The notes under the pieces were generated by a model, which was not told the origin of the DNA, did no database searches, and saw only the letters and a program-made list of their open reading frames with translations. The translations under genes were made by a program, and so were the position numbers. A stretch of DNA of 6,416 bases from Spirochaetales bacterium. Lineage in GTDB: Bacteria; Spirochaetota; Spirochaetia; JABEVK01. Of this stretch, positions 1 through 5,523 are shown piece by piece (the first letter of the stretch is position 1; each line of letters begins with the position of its first letter). The stretch spans positions 1 through 6,416 of the forward strand of contig JABEVL010000299.1 in assembly GCA_013043995.1 (NCBI GenBank), given 5' to 3'.

Positions 1-1
1 C

Positions 2-913
2 TACTGGTACCCCGTCGGCGGCATGCAGAAGTTTCACGACTCCCTCGCTGAAAATTTGAAAAACCTCGGGGGAGACTTGCGTTGCAACACGCGGGTGGAA
101 AAGATCGAAGTTAAAAACGGCAAAGCGGCGGGCGTGCGGACCTCCTCCGGGGAATTCATCGAGGCGGACCAGATCATCTACGCCGGAGACTACAAGGCAC
201 TGGTGTCGACAATCGTCGGCGAGGGAATTTTTCCGGCCCGGCAGACCGAACGTTTTCAAAAGGCAAAACTGACCGAGAGTCTTTTTGCAACCTACCTGGG
301 GGTCAACCTTCCGCCTGAAGAACTCCAGAAAAAGCTCCAAGCCCACCACACCTTCTGGTTCCCCAACTACGAGGTGATCTTTCCTGACGCTGAAAGTTCC
401 CCGGATGTTCATCAAAAGATGTGGGTCACCGCGAACTTTTTTGGTGAAGCCGGCTTTGCCCCGGCTGGGAAGTCCACCCTTGTCCTTCAGACCTACAGCG
501 CCGCGTCCTGGCAAAACTTCTGGCAAAACGGGAGCTACGACCGTCCGAGAACGGAGGCCTACCGCAGGATGAAAGAACAGGTCAGCCGGGAGCTGGTCGC
601 CCTGGCCGAGAATTTTCTACCGGGACTTTCGTCTCAAATTGATTTTATGGAAGCAGGAACTCCCCTTTCGATCCAGCGTTTTTCTCTGAACAGCGAGGGA
701 TCCAGCGGCGGGTGGTGCTACGATGACCGGCTTTCTGCCGTTTTCAAGGCGCCGTTCCTGAACACGCTGAAAACCCCAGTGCCCAACCTGATCGCCGCCG
801 GGCACTACACCGTCTGGCCCGGAGGGGTCATTTCAGCGGCCTTGTCCGGGCGGTTCGCTGCCAATATCGCTTTGGGAAAGGGAATCCTTGCGCCCTTGTC
901 GGTCAACATTTAG
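2..913 (+). CDS. FAD-dependent oxidoreductase, CrtI/phytoene desaturase-like (COG1233 type), 5' partial
   Basis: The reading frame is open from base 2, before the first ATG at 23, so the gene starts outside the window; 303 C-terminal residues are present. The N-terminal Rossmann GxGxxG motif, normal in this family of about 500 residues, is therefore missing. The fragment opens with YWYPVGGMQKF, the Y-P-x-G-G-M segment typical of CrtI-type desaturases and isomerases. A strand-rich stretch follows (NTRVEKIEV, then GEFIEADQIIYAGD), as in the FAD/substrate domain. Near the end, NLIAAGHYTVWPGGVISAAL and SGRFAANIAL match the family's C-terminal flavin-contacting motif (A-G-x-x-x-x-P-G-G, then S-G-x-x-A-A). 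Family members desaturate, saturate or isomerise carotenoids, retinoids and other polyenes. Nothing here identifies the substrate and no carotenoid gene is adjacent. It converges with the lipoprotein gene on the other strand. The family call is firm; the specific reaction is unknown. Confidence 0.85.
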   Translation, partial: YWYPVGGMQKFHDSLAENLKNLGGDLRCNTRVEKIEVKNGKAAGVRTSSGEFIEADQIIYAGDYKALVSTIVGEGIFPARQTERFQKAKLTESLFATYLGVNLPPEELQKKLQAHHTFWFPNYEVIFPDAESSPDVHQKMWVTANFFGEAGFAPAGKSTLVLQTYSAASWQNFWQNGSYDRPRTEAYRRMKEQVSRELVALAENFLPGLSSQIDFMEAGTPLSIQRFSLNSEGSSGGWCYDDRLSAVFKAPFLNTLKTPVPNLIAAGHYTVWPGGVISAALSGRFAANIALGKGILAPLSVNI

Positions 914-943
914 GCTCGTTCCGGCGGCCAGGCCGTCTCACCT

Positions 944-971
944 AAAAAAAAGCCCCCCGGGTTCGGGGGGC
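944..971 (-). terminator. Rho-independent terminator of the minus-strand block
   Basis: A perfect 8-bp stem (gccccccg 952-959 with cggggggc 964-971) closes a 4-base loop. On the minus strand it is followed by eight T (the A run at 944-951). Its polarity fits the end of the lipoprotein transcript, 22 bases past the stop codon. Read on the plus strand the hairpin has no downstream T run, so it is at best a weak terminator for the converging oxidoreductase gene. Confidence 0.9.
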
Positions 972-992
972 AGAAACGCTTGTGCAAAAAGG

Positions 993-2501
993 CTAGCTGG
1001 CTGTCCAGGTACCGTCGGTGTTTTGGGTATAGTTGGTTGTCGTTCCGGTGGCGGAATCGGTCACCGCAATCGCCGTCACCGTGCCGCTTGAGTTTTTGGT
1101 GTAGACGACGGTGTAGGCCGTTCCGTTGCGGTCGATGACGTACCCCGTGATGTTCCCGCTGGCATCGTAGCTTGGAGTGATCGTCACCGTCGAGGTGATC
1201 CCGTCCGAGAACTTCTTGGTCGTGGTCAGGGTGCCGTTCGCTGCGGTTCTGAATACTTCGGAGTTCAGGCTGTTGACGACGGTTGTTCCGGCGCCCGTAC
1301 CCGACAGGGCGTAGTAAACCGCGATGTTGTTGGTACCGCCGTTGTACATGGTCAGCTCAACCCGGCGAACGTAATTTCCTGTAAAAATTCCCGAGGCGGC
1401 GACCGGCGCGTACCAATCGGCGATTCTGGGGCCGTACTGCTGGAGCACCGAGCCCGTCCACTTGGAAACGTCCAGTTTGGGGTAGGAACTCAGATCACTG
1501 CCGGTGTAGGTCGGGCTTAGGCTGGAAAGTGCGACCGTGGGGTCGGAGTAGTACCAGAAGTCAATCGTCGAAGGGTTGGTCAGCGACGTCGCGAGGGGGG
1601 CCAAGGTCGGTGTAAAGCCCAGGGAGCTGGCTGTCGTGGCTGTCGAGATCGTCGAGTCCCACAAGGGCGGGGTGGTGGAACTGGCCGCCGCAAAACTGGC
1701 GTTGACACCCCAAGCGTAGACCTGGCGCTTGAGAATCGACTTGGCATTCACAAAATCGATCACCCTCAAAAACTCCACGTCCTTTTTGAGCGAAGAGTTG
1801 TAGGTGTACCAAAGGGTCGTGTTGAGCCTGACGTTAGAATAGTAGGGTCCCACCTGTTCTCCGCTTTTGGTGATTTGGGTCAGTCCCACCCGGTCTGCCG
1901 TTGTTCCAAAAAGCCCGTAGTTAAAGGTCCATGTGTAATTGACCTGGGAAAGGGTGACGCCGTTGATGGTTTTTGTTTCGTTGCCCGAAAGGGTCCAGGA
2001 ATTGGCCGTGGAGTTGTACACGGCGCTGATTCCCGACGTTGCGATTCCCGAAGTCCCGGCGTTGGGTGTGTAGGTGACAGACGAGGAAAAATCCTGGGAC
2101 CAGGGAACGCAGGGACGCGTGACAATATCTGTGACAAGCTCGCCGTTGGCGTTGGTCCAGCTTCGGGTTACCTGGACGACGTCGCCGTTTTGAAACCAGG
2201 TCGCTGCGGGTGTCGTGACCTTATTGGAGTGAACCACCGTGACCGTCACGGTGAAGGGAACTGCTGCCGCGCTCAAGGCCAGGTTTCCGGACACGGACGC
2301 GCTGGTGTCGCTGGCAGAGCTGGATTCGTCGACCATGTTGGCCTGCACGCTACTGGTCTGGTTCTGATTCAGGTCGGCCGCCATCAGGGCCATGTCCCCC
2401 GAGACGTTACCCATCGCGGCGGAATTGCCCGAAGGGGCAGCGCAAGAAAACAACGTTCCTGCCGCCAAGGCGATCGTAAAAAGCCGAATGAAACGCAACA
2501 T
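993..2501 (-). CDS. Large Ser/Thr-rich secreted lipoprotein of unknown function
   Basis: This 502-residue protein was not recognised as a characterised family. It begins with a lipoprotein signal peptide: basic start (MLRFIR), hydrophobic core, and lipobox L-F-S-C with the lipidated Cys at 20. The mature N-terminus (about 21-80) is low-complexity, rich in Ser, Ala, Asn and Gln, and carries a repeated motif VSG(D/N)(M/L)ALxAA at 33-42 and 70-79. Most of the rest is Ser/Thr/Gly/Asn/Tyr-rich with alternating polar and hydrophobic residues, suggesting a beta-rich exported domain. The last 80 or so residues contain hairpin-like units (YDASGNITGYVIDRNG, then YTKNSSGTVTAIAV) reminiscent of YD/RHS-type strands without a clear consensus. 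The ATG has a strong Shine-Dalgarno AAGGAGG (2506-2512), 4 bases away, which fixes the start. It follows the anti-sigma gene by 63 bases, has its own candidate ECF promoter (2539-2567), and ends at the terminator 944-971. It may be the output of the sigma module (inference). Confidence 0.8.
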   Translation of the reverse strand: MLRFIRLFTIALAAGTLFSCAAPSGNSAAMGNVSGDMALMAADLNQNQTSSVQANMVDESSSASDTSASVSGNLALSAAAVPFTVTVTVVHSNKVTTPAATWFQNGDVVQVTRSWTNANGELVTDIVTRPCVPWSQDFSSSVTYTPNAGTSGIATSGISAVYNSTANSWTLSGNETKTINGVTLSQVNYTWTFNYGLFGTTADRVGLTQITKSGEQVGPYYSNVRLNTTLWYTYNSSLKKDVEFLRVIDFVNAKSILKRQVYAWGVNASFAAASSTTPPLWDSTISTATTASSLGFTPTLAPLATSLTNPSTIDFWYYSDPTVALSSLSPTYTGSDLSSYPKLDVSKWTGSVLQQYGPRIADWYAPVAASGIFTGNYVRRVELTMYNGGTNNIAVYYALSGTGAGTTVVNSLNSEVFRTAANGTLTTTKKFSDGITSTVTITPSYDASGNITGYVIDRNGTAYTVVYTKNSSGTVTAIAVTDSATGTTTNYTQNTDGTWTAS

Positions 2502-2513
2502 AAAACCTCCTTG

Positions 2514-2529
2514 CCGCCGGTCTCGGCGG
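2514..2529 (-). promoter_or_regulatory. 5'-leader hairpin directly upstream of the lipoprotein ribosome binding site
   Basis: A perfect 6-bp GC-only stem (ccgccg 2514-2519, cggcgg 2524-2529) with a 4-base loop lies one base upstream of the AAGGAGG Shine-Dalgarno. There is no T tract, so it is not a terminator. If transcription starts near 2532, as the candidate ECF promoter predicts, the hairpin would sit at the extreme 5' end of the mRNA, where such stems can protect against decay. The structure is visible in the sequence; its function is inferred. Confidence 0.5.
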
Positions 2530-2538
2530 TCTGAATGT

Positions 2539-2567
2539 TTGTCGCCGCCCCCTGAGTTGGGGTTTCA
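2539..2567 (-). promoter_or_regulatory. Candidate ECF-sigma promoter of the lipoprotein gene
   Basis: On the minus strand, TGAAACCCC (2567-2559) is followed after nine bases by GGCGGC (2549-2544) and GACAAA. Read as an ECF promoter this is -35 TGAAAC, 17-base spacer, -10 CGACAA (2544-2539), close in style to ECF promoters with a GAAC/GAAAC -35 and a CG-led -10. The same two blocks at the same spacing occur before the Spy-like gene (3965-3993). The TGA of the -35 is also the anti-sigma stop codon. The predicted start near 2532 leaves about 31 bases of leader containing the hairpin and the Shine-Dalgarno. No experiment supports it. Confidence 0.5.
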
Positions 2568-2915
2568 AAAATCTGAATTGTCTGAATCGGGATCAAGTAC
2601 GGAGGTCATCCAAGAAGCCTCGGCGTCCTGGCCGACCTGAGGAGGATTGACGGGGAGAATTTCCTGGGCCAGATTTCTGACGGATTCCCTGTAAGCCAGT
2701 TCTTCTGCCGAAGGAAAAACCGCGGGCCACAGACCCAGAGCCAGGACTAAAACGGCGGCGGCACTCGCCACCCCCAGCATCAGCCCCGGAAATCTAAGAG
2801 ACCGGGTTTTGCGCGCCCTCGCCCAAAGCGATTCAAAGTCGGGCTCGTGGGGAGAGACGCGGGCTTCAGCGGATTGCCGAAGTTTTTTTCCCAACAAAGT
2901 TTCGTCAAATTTCAT
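2565..2915 (-). CDS. Probable single-pass membrane anti-sigma factor
   Basis: A 116-residue protein with a charged N-terminal part (1-41), one hydrophobic segment (about 43-63, PGLMLGVASAAAVLVLALGL), and a C-terminal part of about 50 residues ending in an acidic tail (DPDSDNSDF). The basic residues just before the segment (RKTRSLR) predict the N-terminus inside and the C-terminus in the periplasm. The N-terminal stretch PDFESLWARAR resembles a sequence I recall from short anti-sigma proteins. There is no Cys and no HxxxCxxC motif, so it is not a zinc-binding ZAS-type anti-sigma; the size and layout resemble CnrY-like proteins. It overlaps the end of the ECF sigma gene by 11 bases and has a strong internal Shine-Dalgarno GGGAGGGG (2920-2927). 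The role is inferred mainly from topology and gene order; sequence similarity alone is weak. Confidence 0.7.
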   Translation of the reverse strand: MKFDETLLGKKLRQSAEARVSPHEPDFESLWARARKTRSLRFPGLMLGVASAAAVLVLALGLWPAVFPSAEELAYRESVRNLAQEILPVNPPQVGQDAEASWMTSVLDPDSDNSDF

Positions 2916-3489
2916 CTTGCCCCTCCCATAAAGTTCGAAATTTGGTCCGGGTCCGCGCCAACTTGCTTTTGACCGTGCCTTCGGGCAGAGAAAAAGCCTT
3001 GGCCAGGTCTTTGATTTCGGCGCCTTCGGCTTCTTTGAGGTAGAGCAGGGAACGCTCCGGTTCCGGCAACTGGCCCAAGATCACCCAAAGCCTGTCTTTT
3101 TCCTGCTTTTCCAAAAGCTCTCGGGAGGGATCTTCCCGGGTCTCGCGGGATTCCCTGTCAGGAGCTTCCTGGAGGAACCATCTTTGTTCCCTTTGCCGGC
3201 TCCTTTGGTGCGACCGGGCGACGTTGAAGGCTGTATGGCGGCATAGGCCGAAGAGGAACGTCGTAAAGCGGGATTCCTTGCGGAATTTTTTTAGTGTTCT
3301 GTACAACTGCCATAAGACCTCCTGTTCGGCCTCGTCGACGACCTCAGGATGGGACCACAAGCACACCGCCAGCTGACGCCGAATGAGCCCAAGATGCCGG
3401 CGAACCAGAGCTTCAAAGGCGGAACGGTCGTCTGCCTGGACCACGCGTTCGATAAGGGCGTTGTCGTCAAGCTCGGCGTTTTCGCTCAT
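2905..3489 (-). CDS. RNA polymerase ECF-type sigma factor (sigma-70 family)
   Basis: At 194 residues it has the length and two-domain layout of an ECF sigma factor. Region 2 spans about 22-92, with an acidic helix (VVDEAEQEVLWQLYRTL) and the region 2.3/2.4-like FTTFLFGLCRHTAFNVAR at 75-92, the core-binding and -10 recognition part. A charged linker (about 93-130) follows. Region 4 spans about 132-186, with the helix-turn-helix IKDLAKAFSLPEGTVKSKL at 159-177, which reads the -35. There is no region 1.1 or 3. It starts 9 bases after the Spy-like gene stop and has no obvious Shine-Dalgarno, so its translation probably depends on the upstream gene; the anti-sigma candidate overlaps its end. This is a sensor/sigma/anti-sigma arrangement. 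Likely targets are the two matching promoter-like elements at 3965-3993 and 2539-2567, which would make it autoregulated. The family call is firm; regulon and stimulus are unknown. Confidence 0.92.
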   Translation of the reverse strand: MSENAELDDNALIERVVQADDRSAFEALVRRHLGLIRRQLAVCLWSHPEVVDEAEQEVLWQLYRTLKKFRKESRFTTFLFGLCRHTAFNVARSHQRSRQREQRWFLQEAPDRESRETREDPSRELLEKQEKDRLWVILGQLPEPERSLLYLKEAEGAEIKDLAKAFSLPEGTVKSKLARTRTKFRTLWEGQDEI

Positions 3490-3498
3490 CTGGCGCGT

Positions 3499-3951
3499 TT
3501 AACGAAAGGCGCGCAACAAGCGGACCAGCCTGGGCTCCAGGTAGTCCCTGGGCGACTCACCCTGAGCTTCGACCTGATGCAAGGCTCGGACAGCGCGGAA
3601 AATTCTGACCCAGGTTTCCCTTCCCATTTGGTTGCGCACCGCCAGATTGCGGCGAATCAAGGTCAGACGAACCTGATATTCCTTTTGAAGGTCCTGGCGC
3701 AGGGTGTTTTCAATCTCGGTCCAATTCGGCGTTTCGTCAAGAATCAGCCGCGCCAAACGCGCCTGATCGATCCTGATGTCGGCACGAGCGTCGATGATCG
3801 TTTGCTGACCTTGGTTGATAATCCTTTGCAGGGTTTGAATTTGATTTCCGTTTAAAGTGAAGTTCTGAAGGATCCGCTCAGGAGTTTGGGCACAAAGACT
3901 TCCCGTTAAACCCAGAAAAACAACAAGAATAAAAATGAATCGCTGCATCAT
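3499..3951 (-). CDS. Spy/CpxP-like periplasmic protein, putative sensor of the sigma module
   Basis: A 150-residue exported protein. Its signal peptide (MMQRFIFILVVFLGLTGSLCA) has a probable signal-peptidase-I site after Ala21; Cys20 is preceded by Leu, which does not suit a lipobox. The mature part is almost entirely predicted helix, rich in Gln, Arg and Leu: LNGNQIQTLQRIINQG, a long helix to about 70, a break at ETPNW (73-77), then a second long helix with an LTLIRRNLAVRNQ segment. This matches the helical hairpin with LTxxQ-like motifs of Spy/CpxP/ZraP and the metal-resistance sensors such as CnrX. Only one His and no mature Cys are present, so metal sensing looks less likely than a chaperone or stress-sensing role. 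The frame is open upstream to 4152, but the signal peptide and GAGG (3955-3958) place the start at the tandem ATGs; the second (3948) is better spaced from it. It is the first gene of the Spy-like/sigma/anti-sigma set. Confidence 0.75.
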   Translation of the reverse strand: MMQRFIFILVVFLGLTGSLCAQTPERILQNFTLNGNQIQTLQRIINQGQQTIIDARADIRIDQARLARLILDETPNWTEIENTLRQDLQKEYQVRLTLIRRNLAVRNQMGRETWVRIFRAVRALHQVEAQGESPRDYLEPRLVRLLRAFR

Positions 3952-3964
3952 CCGCCTCGATCTT

Positions 3965-3993
3965 ATGTTGCCGCCAAGACCCGCGGGGTTCCT
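3965..3993 (-). promoter_or_regulatory. Candidate autoregulatory ECF-sigma promoter of the Spy-like/sigma/anti-sigma operon
   Basis: On the minus strand, AGGAACCCC (3993-3985) is followed after nine bases by GGCGGC (3975-3970) and AACATA. Read as an ECF promoter this is -35 AGGAAC, 17-base spacer, -10 CAACAT (3970-3965). It shares both blocks and their spacing with the element before the lipoprotein gene, while the nine spacer bases match at no position. A difficulty is that the predicted start (near 3958) leaves only about 7-10 bases before the tandem ATGs, so GAGG would lie at the very 5' end of the message. Confidence 0.45.
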
Positions 3994-4001
3994 TTTTTGA
4001 T

Positions 4002-4046
4002 TGAAAAGAATCCTGGTCCCCTGAAAAAAACCTGAAAAAGAATCTG
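4002..4046. repeat. Pair of 14-base direct repeats upstream of the sigma-operon promoter
   Basis: Plus-strand TGAAAAGAATCCTG (4002-4015) and TGAAAAAGAATCTG (4033-4046) are near-identical and start 31 bases apart, about three helical turns. A shorter repeat, cctgaaaaa (4020-4028 and 4031-4039), overlaps the second copy at an 11-base period. The pair lies immediately upstream of the candidate -35 at 3988-3993, where an activator site would be expected. The rest of the 157-base gap between the DRTGG and Spy-like genes shows no convincing terminator. Confidence 0.45.
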
Positions 4047-4108
4047 TCACTTTTTCTCTCGTTTGTGAAGGGGTTCCCCGAAGCGGGATTCTTCCGGAAT
4101 TTTCATCT

Positions 4109-4465
4109 TTACTCGCCAAGACGGGCGCCGCCCCGCCGTAATCCGGCTTCAAAAAGTTTGCCGCACCCCAAAAAAAGGGTAGCCTCGGTGGTCATTAAAC
4201 CAATCCCGGCTTTTGAGGCCTCGGCGATCATCTGAGCGTCGGGGACCTTGCCGCGGACAAAAACCACCAAGGGGATGTCGAGCAGCTCGGCCGTCCTGAC
4301 CGTTTGGATGTTCACGAGGCCTGTCAGCAGAACGACGTCCTCCTTCACAAAGGCCATGACGTCGCTCATCAGATCGGCCCCGCAGGCGGACTTCAGATCG
4401 AGCTGGGGGTTAAAAGGCGTGTGAACCTGGGCGTGAAGAAGTTCGGCAATTTCCGAGGCTTTCAT
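4109..4465 (-). CDS. Stand-alone DRTGG-domain protein
   Basis: A 118-residue cytoplasmic protein (no signal or membrane segment) that is essentially one DRTGG domain. Recognisable segments are GADLMSDVMAFVKEDVVLLTGLVN (29-52, described here in parts: GADLMSDVMAF then VLLTGL), VRTAELLDIPLVVFVRGK (56-73), an ISxLLxT-like GIGLMTTEATLF (87-98), and the terminal GCGKLFEAGL (100-109). Cys29 and Cys101 lie in these conserved-looking parts. DRTGG domains are found fused to other domains and as small single-domain proteins, the latter often beside hydrogenase or kinase genes in clostridia; their biochemical role is not established and a ligand-binding function is a guess. The start is set at the ATG 4463-4465, which shares one base with the upstream stop (TGATG) and has no clear Shine-Dalgarno, so translation is probably coupled. 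A GTG one codon earlier (4466-4468) is the alternative. No redox genes are in view to explain its job. Confidence 0.8.
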   Translation of the reverse strand: MKASEIAELLHAQVHTPFNPQLDLKSACGADLMSDVMAFVKEDVVLLTGLVNIQTVRTAELLDIPLVVFVRGKVPDAQMIAEASKAGIGLMTTEATLFLGCGKLFEAGLRRGGARLGE

Positions 4466-5430
4466 CACTGGTAGCTGATGTACAACGGGCGCGGGTTAAT
4501 CGCCAAGACCTGCGCGGGAGTCAAAAGCGGCGTGTCCCAGCCCTTGACCTTCCAGGGTTTGCGGAAAAAGAGCTTGAACCCCTTGATCGGCATGTTCTTC
4601 ATCGCCGCCAAAAAGGCGTAGGTGTCAAGTTTGAGCGCCATGGTTCCCCAGCCGTCGGCGTGGTGAACAAAATCCAGATGGGAAAAATCCGTTCTCACCT
4701 GCGAAGGATGAAGGATCATCTTGGCATTGAACTGGTGGACGATGAACATCCTTTTTCCGGGGAGGTTGTTGGCCACTAGGTAGTTCTGAGCCATTTCTTC
4801 GGCTTCGTTGATCTCGGCGGCGGTGATTTGCCCGATGACCGTACCGGGGTCCGGAGTTCGCCATTCGGGGTCGATGGCCAGGTGAACGTTGGGGTAGTTC
4901 AGCCAATGGAGCATGGAACCCATCGCCTGGGCGATGGGCATGGTTCCCAGCTGGTGGTCAAGCACGACGAGAATTCCGTTGGCCAAGCCGTAGTCGATGT
5001 AAGCCTGGACCGTCCGGTCGGGGAGAAGCCCCACCTTGCCGCCGGGATAGACCGTGGCGTAGATCAGGTGAAAGGCCGGTTGAACGGGGCCCGCGGCCCC
5101 GGCTTCGACGTACTCGCGGCAGAGGGCCTTGAGGTTGGCGGCGGCTTCGGGGATGCTTTCCTCTCCCAAAATTCCCATTCTCGTCGAGTTGGGGTTGCCG
5201 TAGTAAGCGACAACCATCCCGTGGTTGTCAAAAACGCTGGAGGGCCTTTCGCGCACGGTCGCCCGCATGGGGGGAGCCCCGTCGTCAAAAAGCGAGGTGC
5301 TCCGCGGATCGGCAAAAACGACGGAGTTGGCGGCGGGGGAAGAGGATTCGGCAAAGCCCGCCAGCGCTCCAAAGAGGTAGAACGCCGCTGTCAAAAGAAA
5401 AAATCGGGACGAGGGGGTTTTAAAAGCCAT
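4465..5430 (-). CDS. Secreted protein of an uncharacterised, TIM-barrel-like family
   Basis: A 321-residue protein with a signal peptide (1-27: MAFK, then a hydrophobic core, probable cleavage after GFA). The mature domain starts near 70 (HGMVVAYYGNP) with alternating strands and helices: MGILGE (85-90), VQPAFHLIYATVY (116-128), GILVVLDHQLG (152-162), VHLAIDPEWR (182-191), AEINEAEEMAQ (205-215), FIVHQF (229-234), HADGWG (257-262), KGFKLFF (283-289). The order of strand ends bearing Asp, Glu and His suggests a TIM barrel with possible active-site residues D158, D187, E189, H232 and D259. The GILGE, DPEWR and VHQF signatures match an uncharacterised secreted family I recall from actinobacteria. 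Hydrolase activity is only a guess. The frame stays open upstream to 5949, but that part is antisense to prfA; the signal peptide fixes the ATG at 5428-5430. The Shine-Dalgarno is weak (GAGAA). It is translationally coupled to the DRTGG gene. Confidence 0.75.
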   Translation of the reverse strand: MAFKTPSSRFFLLTAAFYLFGALAGFAESSSPAANSVVFADPRSTSLFDDGAPPMRATVRERPSSVFDNHGMVVAYYGNPNSTRMGILGEESIPEAAANLKALCREYVEAGAAGPVQPAFHLIYATVYPGGKVGLLPDRTVQAYIDYGLANGILVVLDHQLGTMPIAQAMGSMLHWLNYPNVHLAIDPEWRTPDPGTVIGQITAAEINEAEEMAQNYLVANNLPGKRMFIVHQFNAKMILHPSQVRTDFSHLDFVHHADGWGTMALKLDTYAFLAAMKNMPIKGFKLFFRKPWKVKGWDTPLLTPAQVLAINPRPLYISYQ

Positions 5431-5514
5431 GGTTCTCAGTTTATCGGCAAATGAAGGTCCTAATCCAGAGAGTTTTTTCACGTTCTTGAGAGAGAATGAA
5501 AAATTCAGTAGTAT

Positions 5515-5520
5515 GGAGAA
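5515..5520 (+). promoter_or_regulatory. Ribosome binding site of prfA
   Basis: GGAGAA lies 3 bases before the ATG at 5524, with its GGAG core 5 bases away. It supports this start over any later Met and agrees with the expected release factor N-terminus. The 93 bases between prfA and the divergent secreted-protein gene hold nothing else I can support. Confidence 0.65.
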
Positions 5521-5523
5521 CCC

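Noticed and set aside
1875..2534. Long open frame on the plus strand opposite the lipoprotein gene
   Set aside because: Its translation is Arg/Gly/His-rich with no recognisable motif, as expected for a shadow of the real gene with a lipobox and strong ribosome binding site on the other strand.
3349..3855. Plus-strand open frame opposite the sigma and Spy-like genes
   Set aside because: It spans parts of two well-supported minus-strand genes and shows no protein-like motif.
4071..4080. Third GGAACCCC copy on the minus strand as another ECF promoter
   Set aside because: No GGCGGC or -10-like block follows at the required spacing; only the first half is present.
4070..4108. Terminator after the DRTGG gene
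   Set aside because: Only short stems (CCCG/CGGG, GGGG/CCCC with a 2-base loop) without a directly following T run; read-through into the sigma operon cannot be excluded.
3952..4152. Upstream extension of the Spy-like reading frame to 217 residues
   Set aside because: It would overlap the DRTGG gene and bury the signal peptide inside the protein; the GAGG and tandem ATGs near 3951 fit better.
4828..5454. Plus-strand open frame opposite the secreted-protein gene
   Set aside because: Gly/Val/Arg-rich composition without motifs; an antisense shadow of a gene with a signal peptide and conserved motifs.
5486..5514. TTGAGA-N17-TAGTAT as a housekeeping promoter for prfA
   Set aside because: The boxes and spacing look good, but the transcript would start near 5521, after the GGAGAA ribosome binding site and only 3 bases before the ATG.
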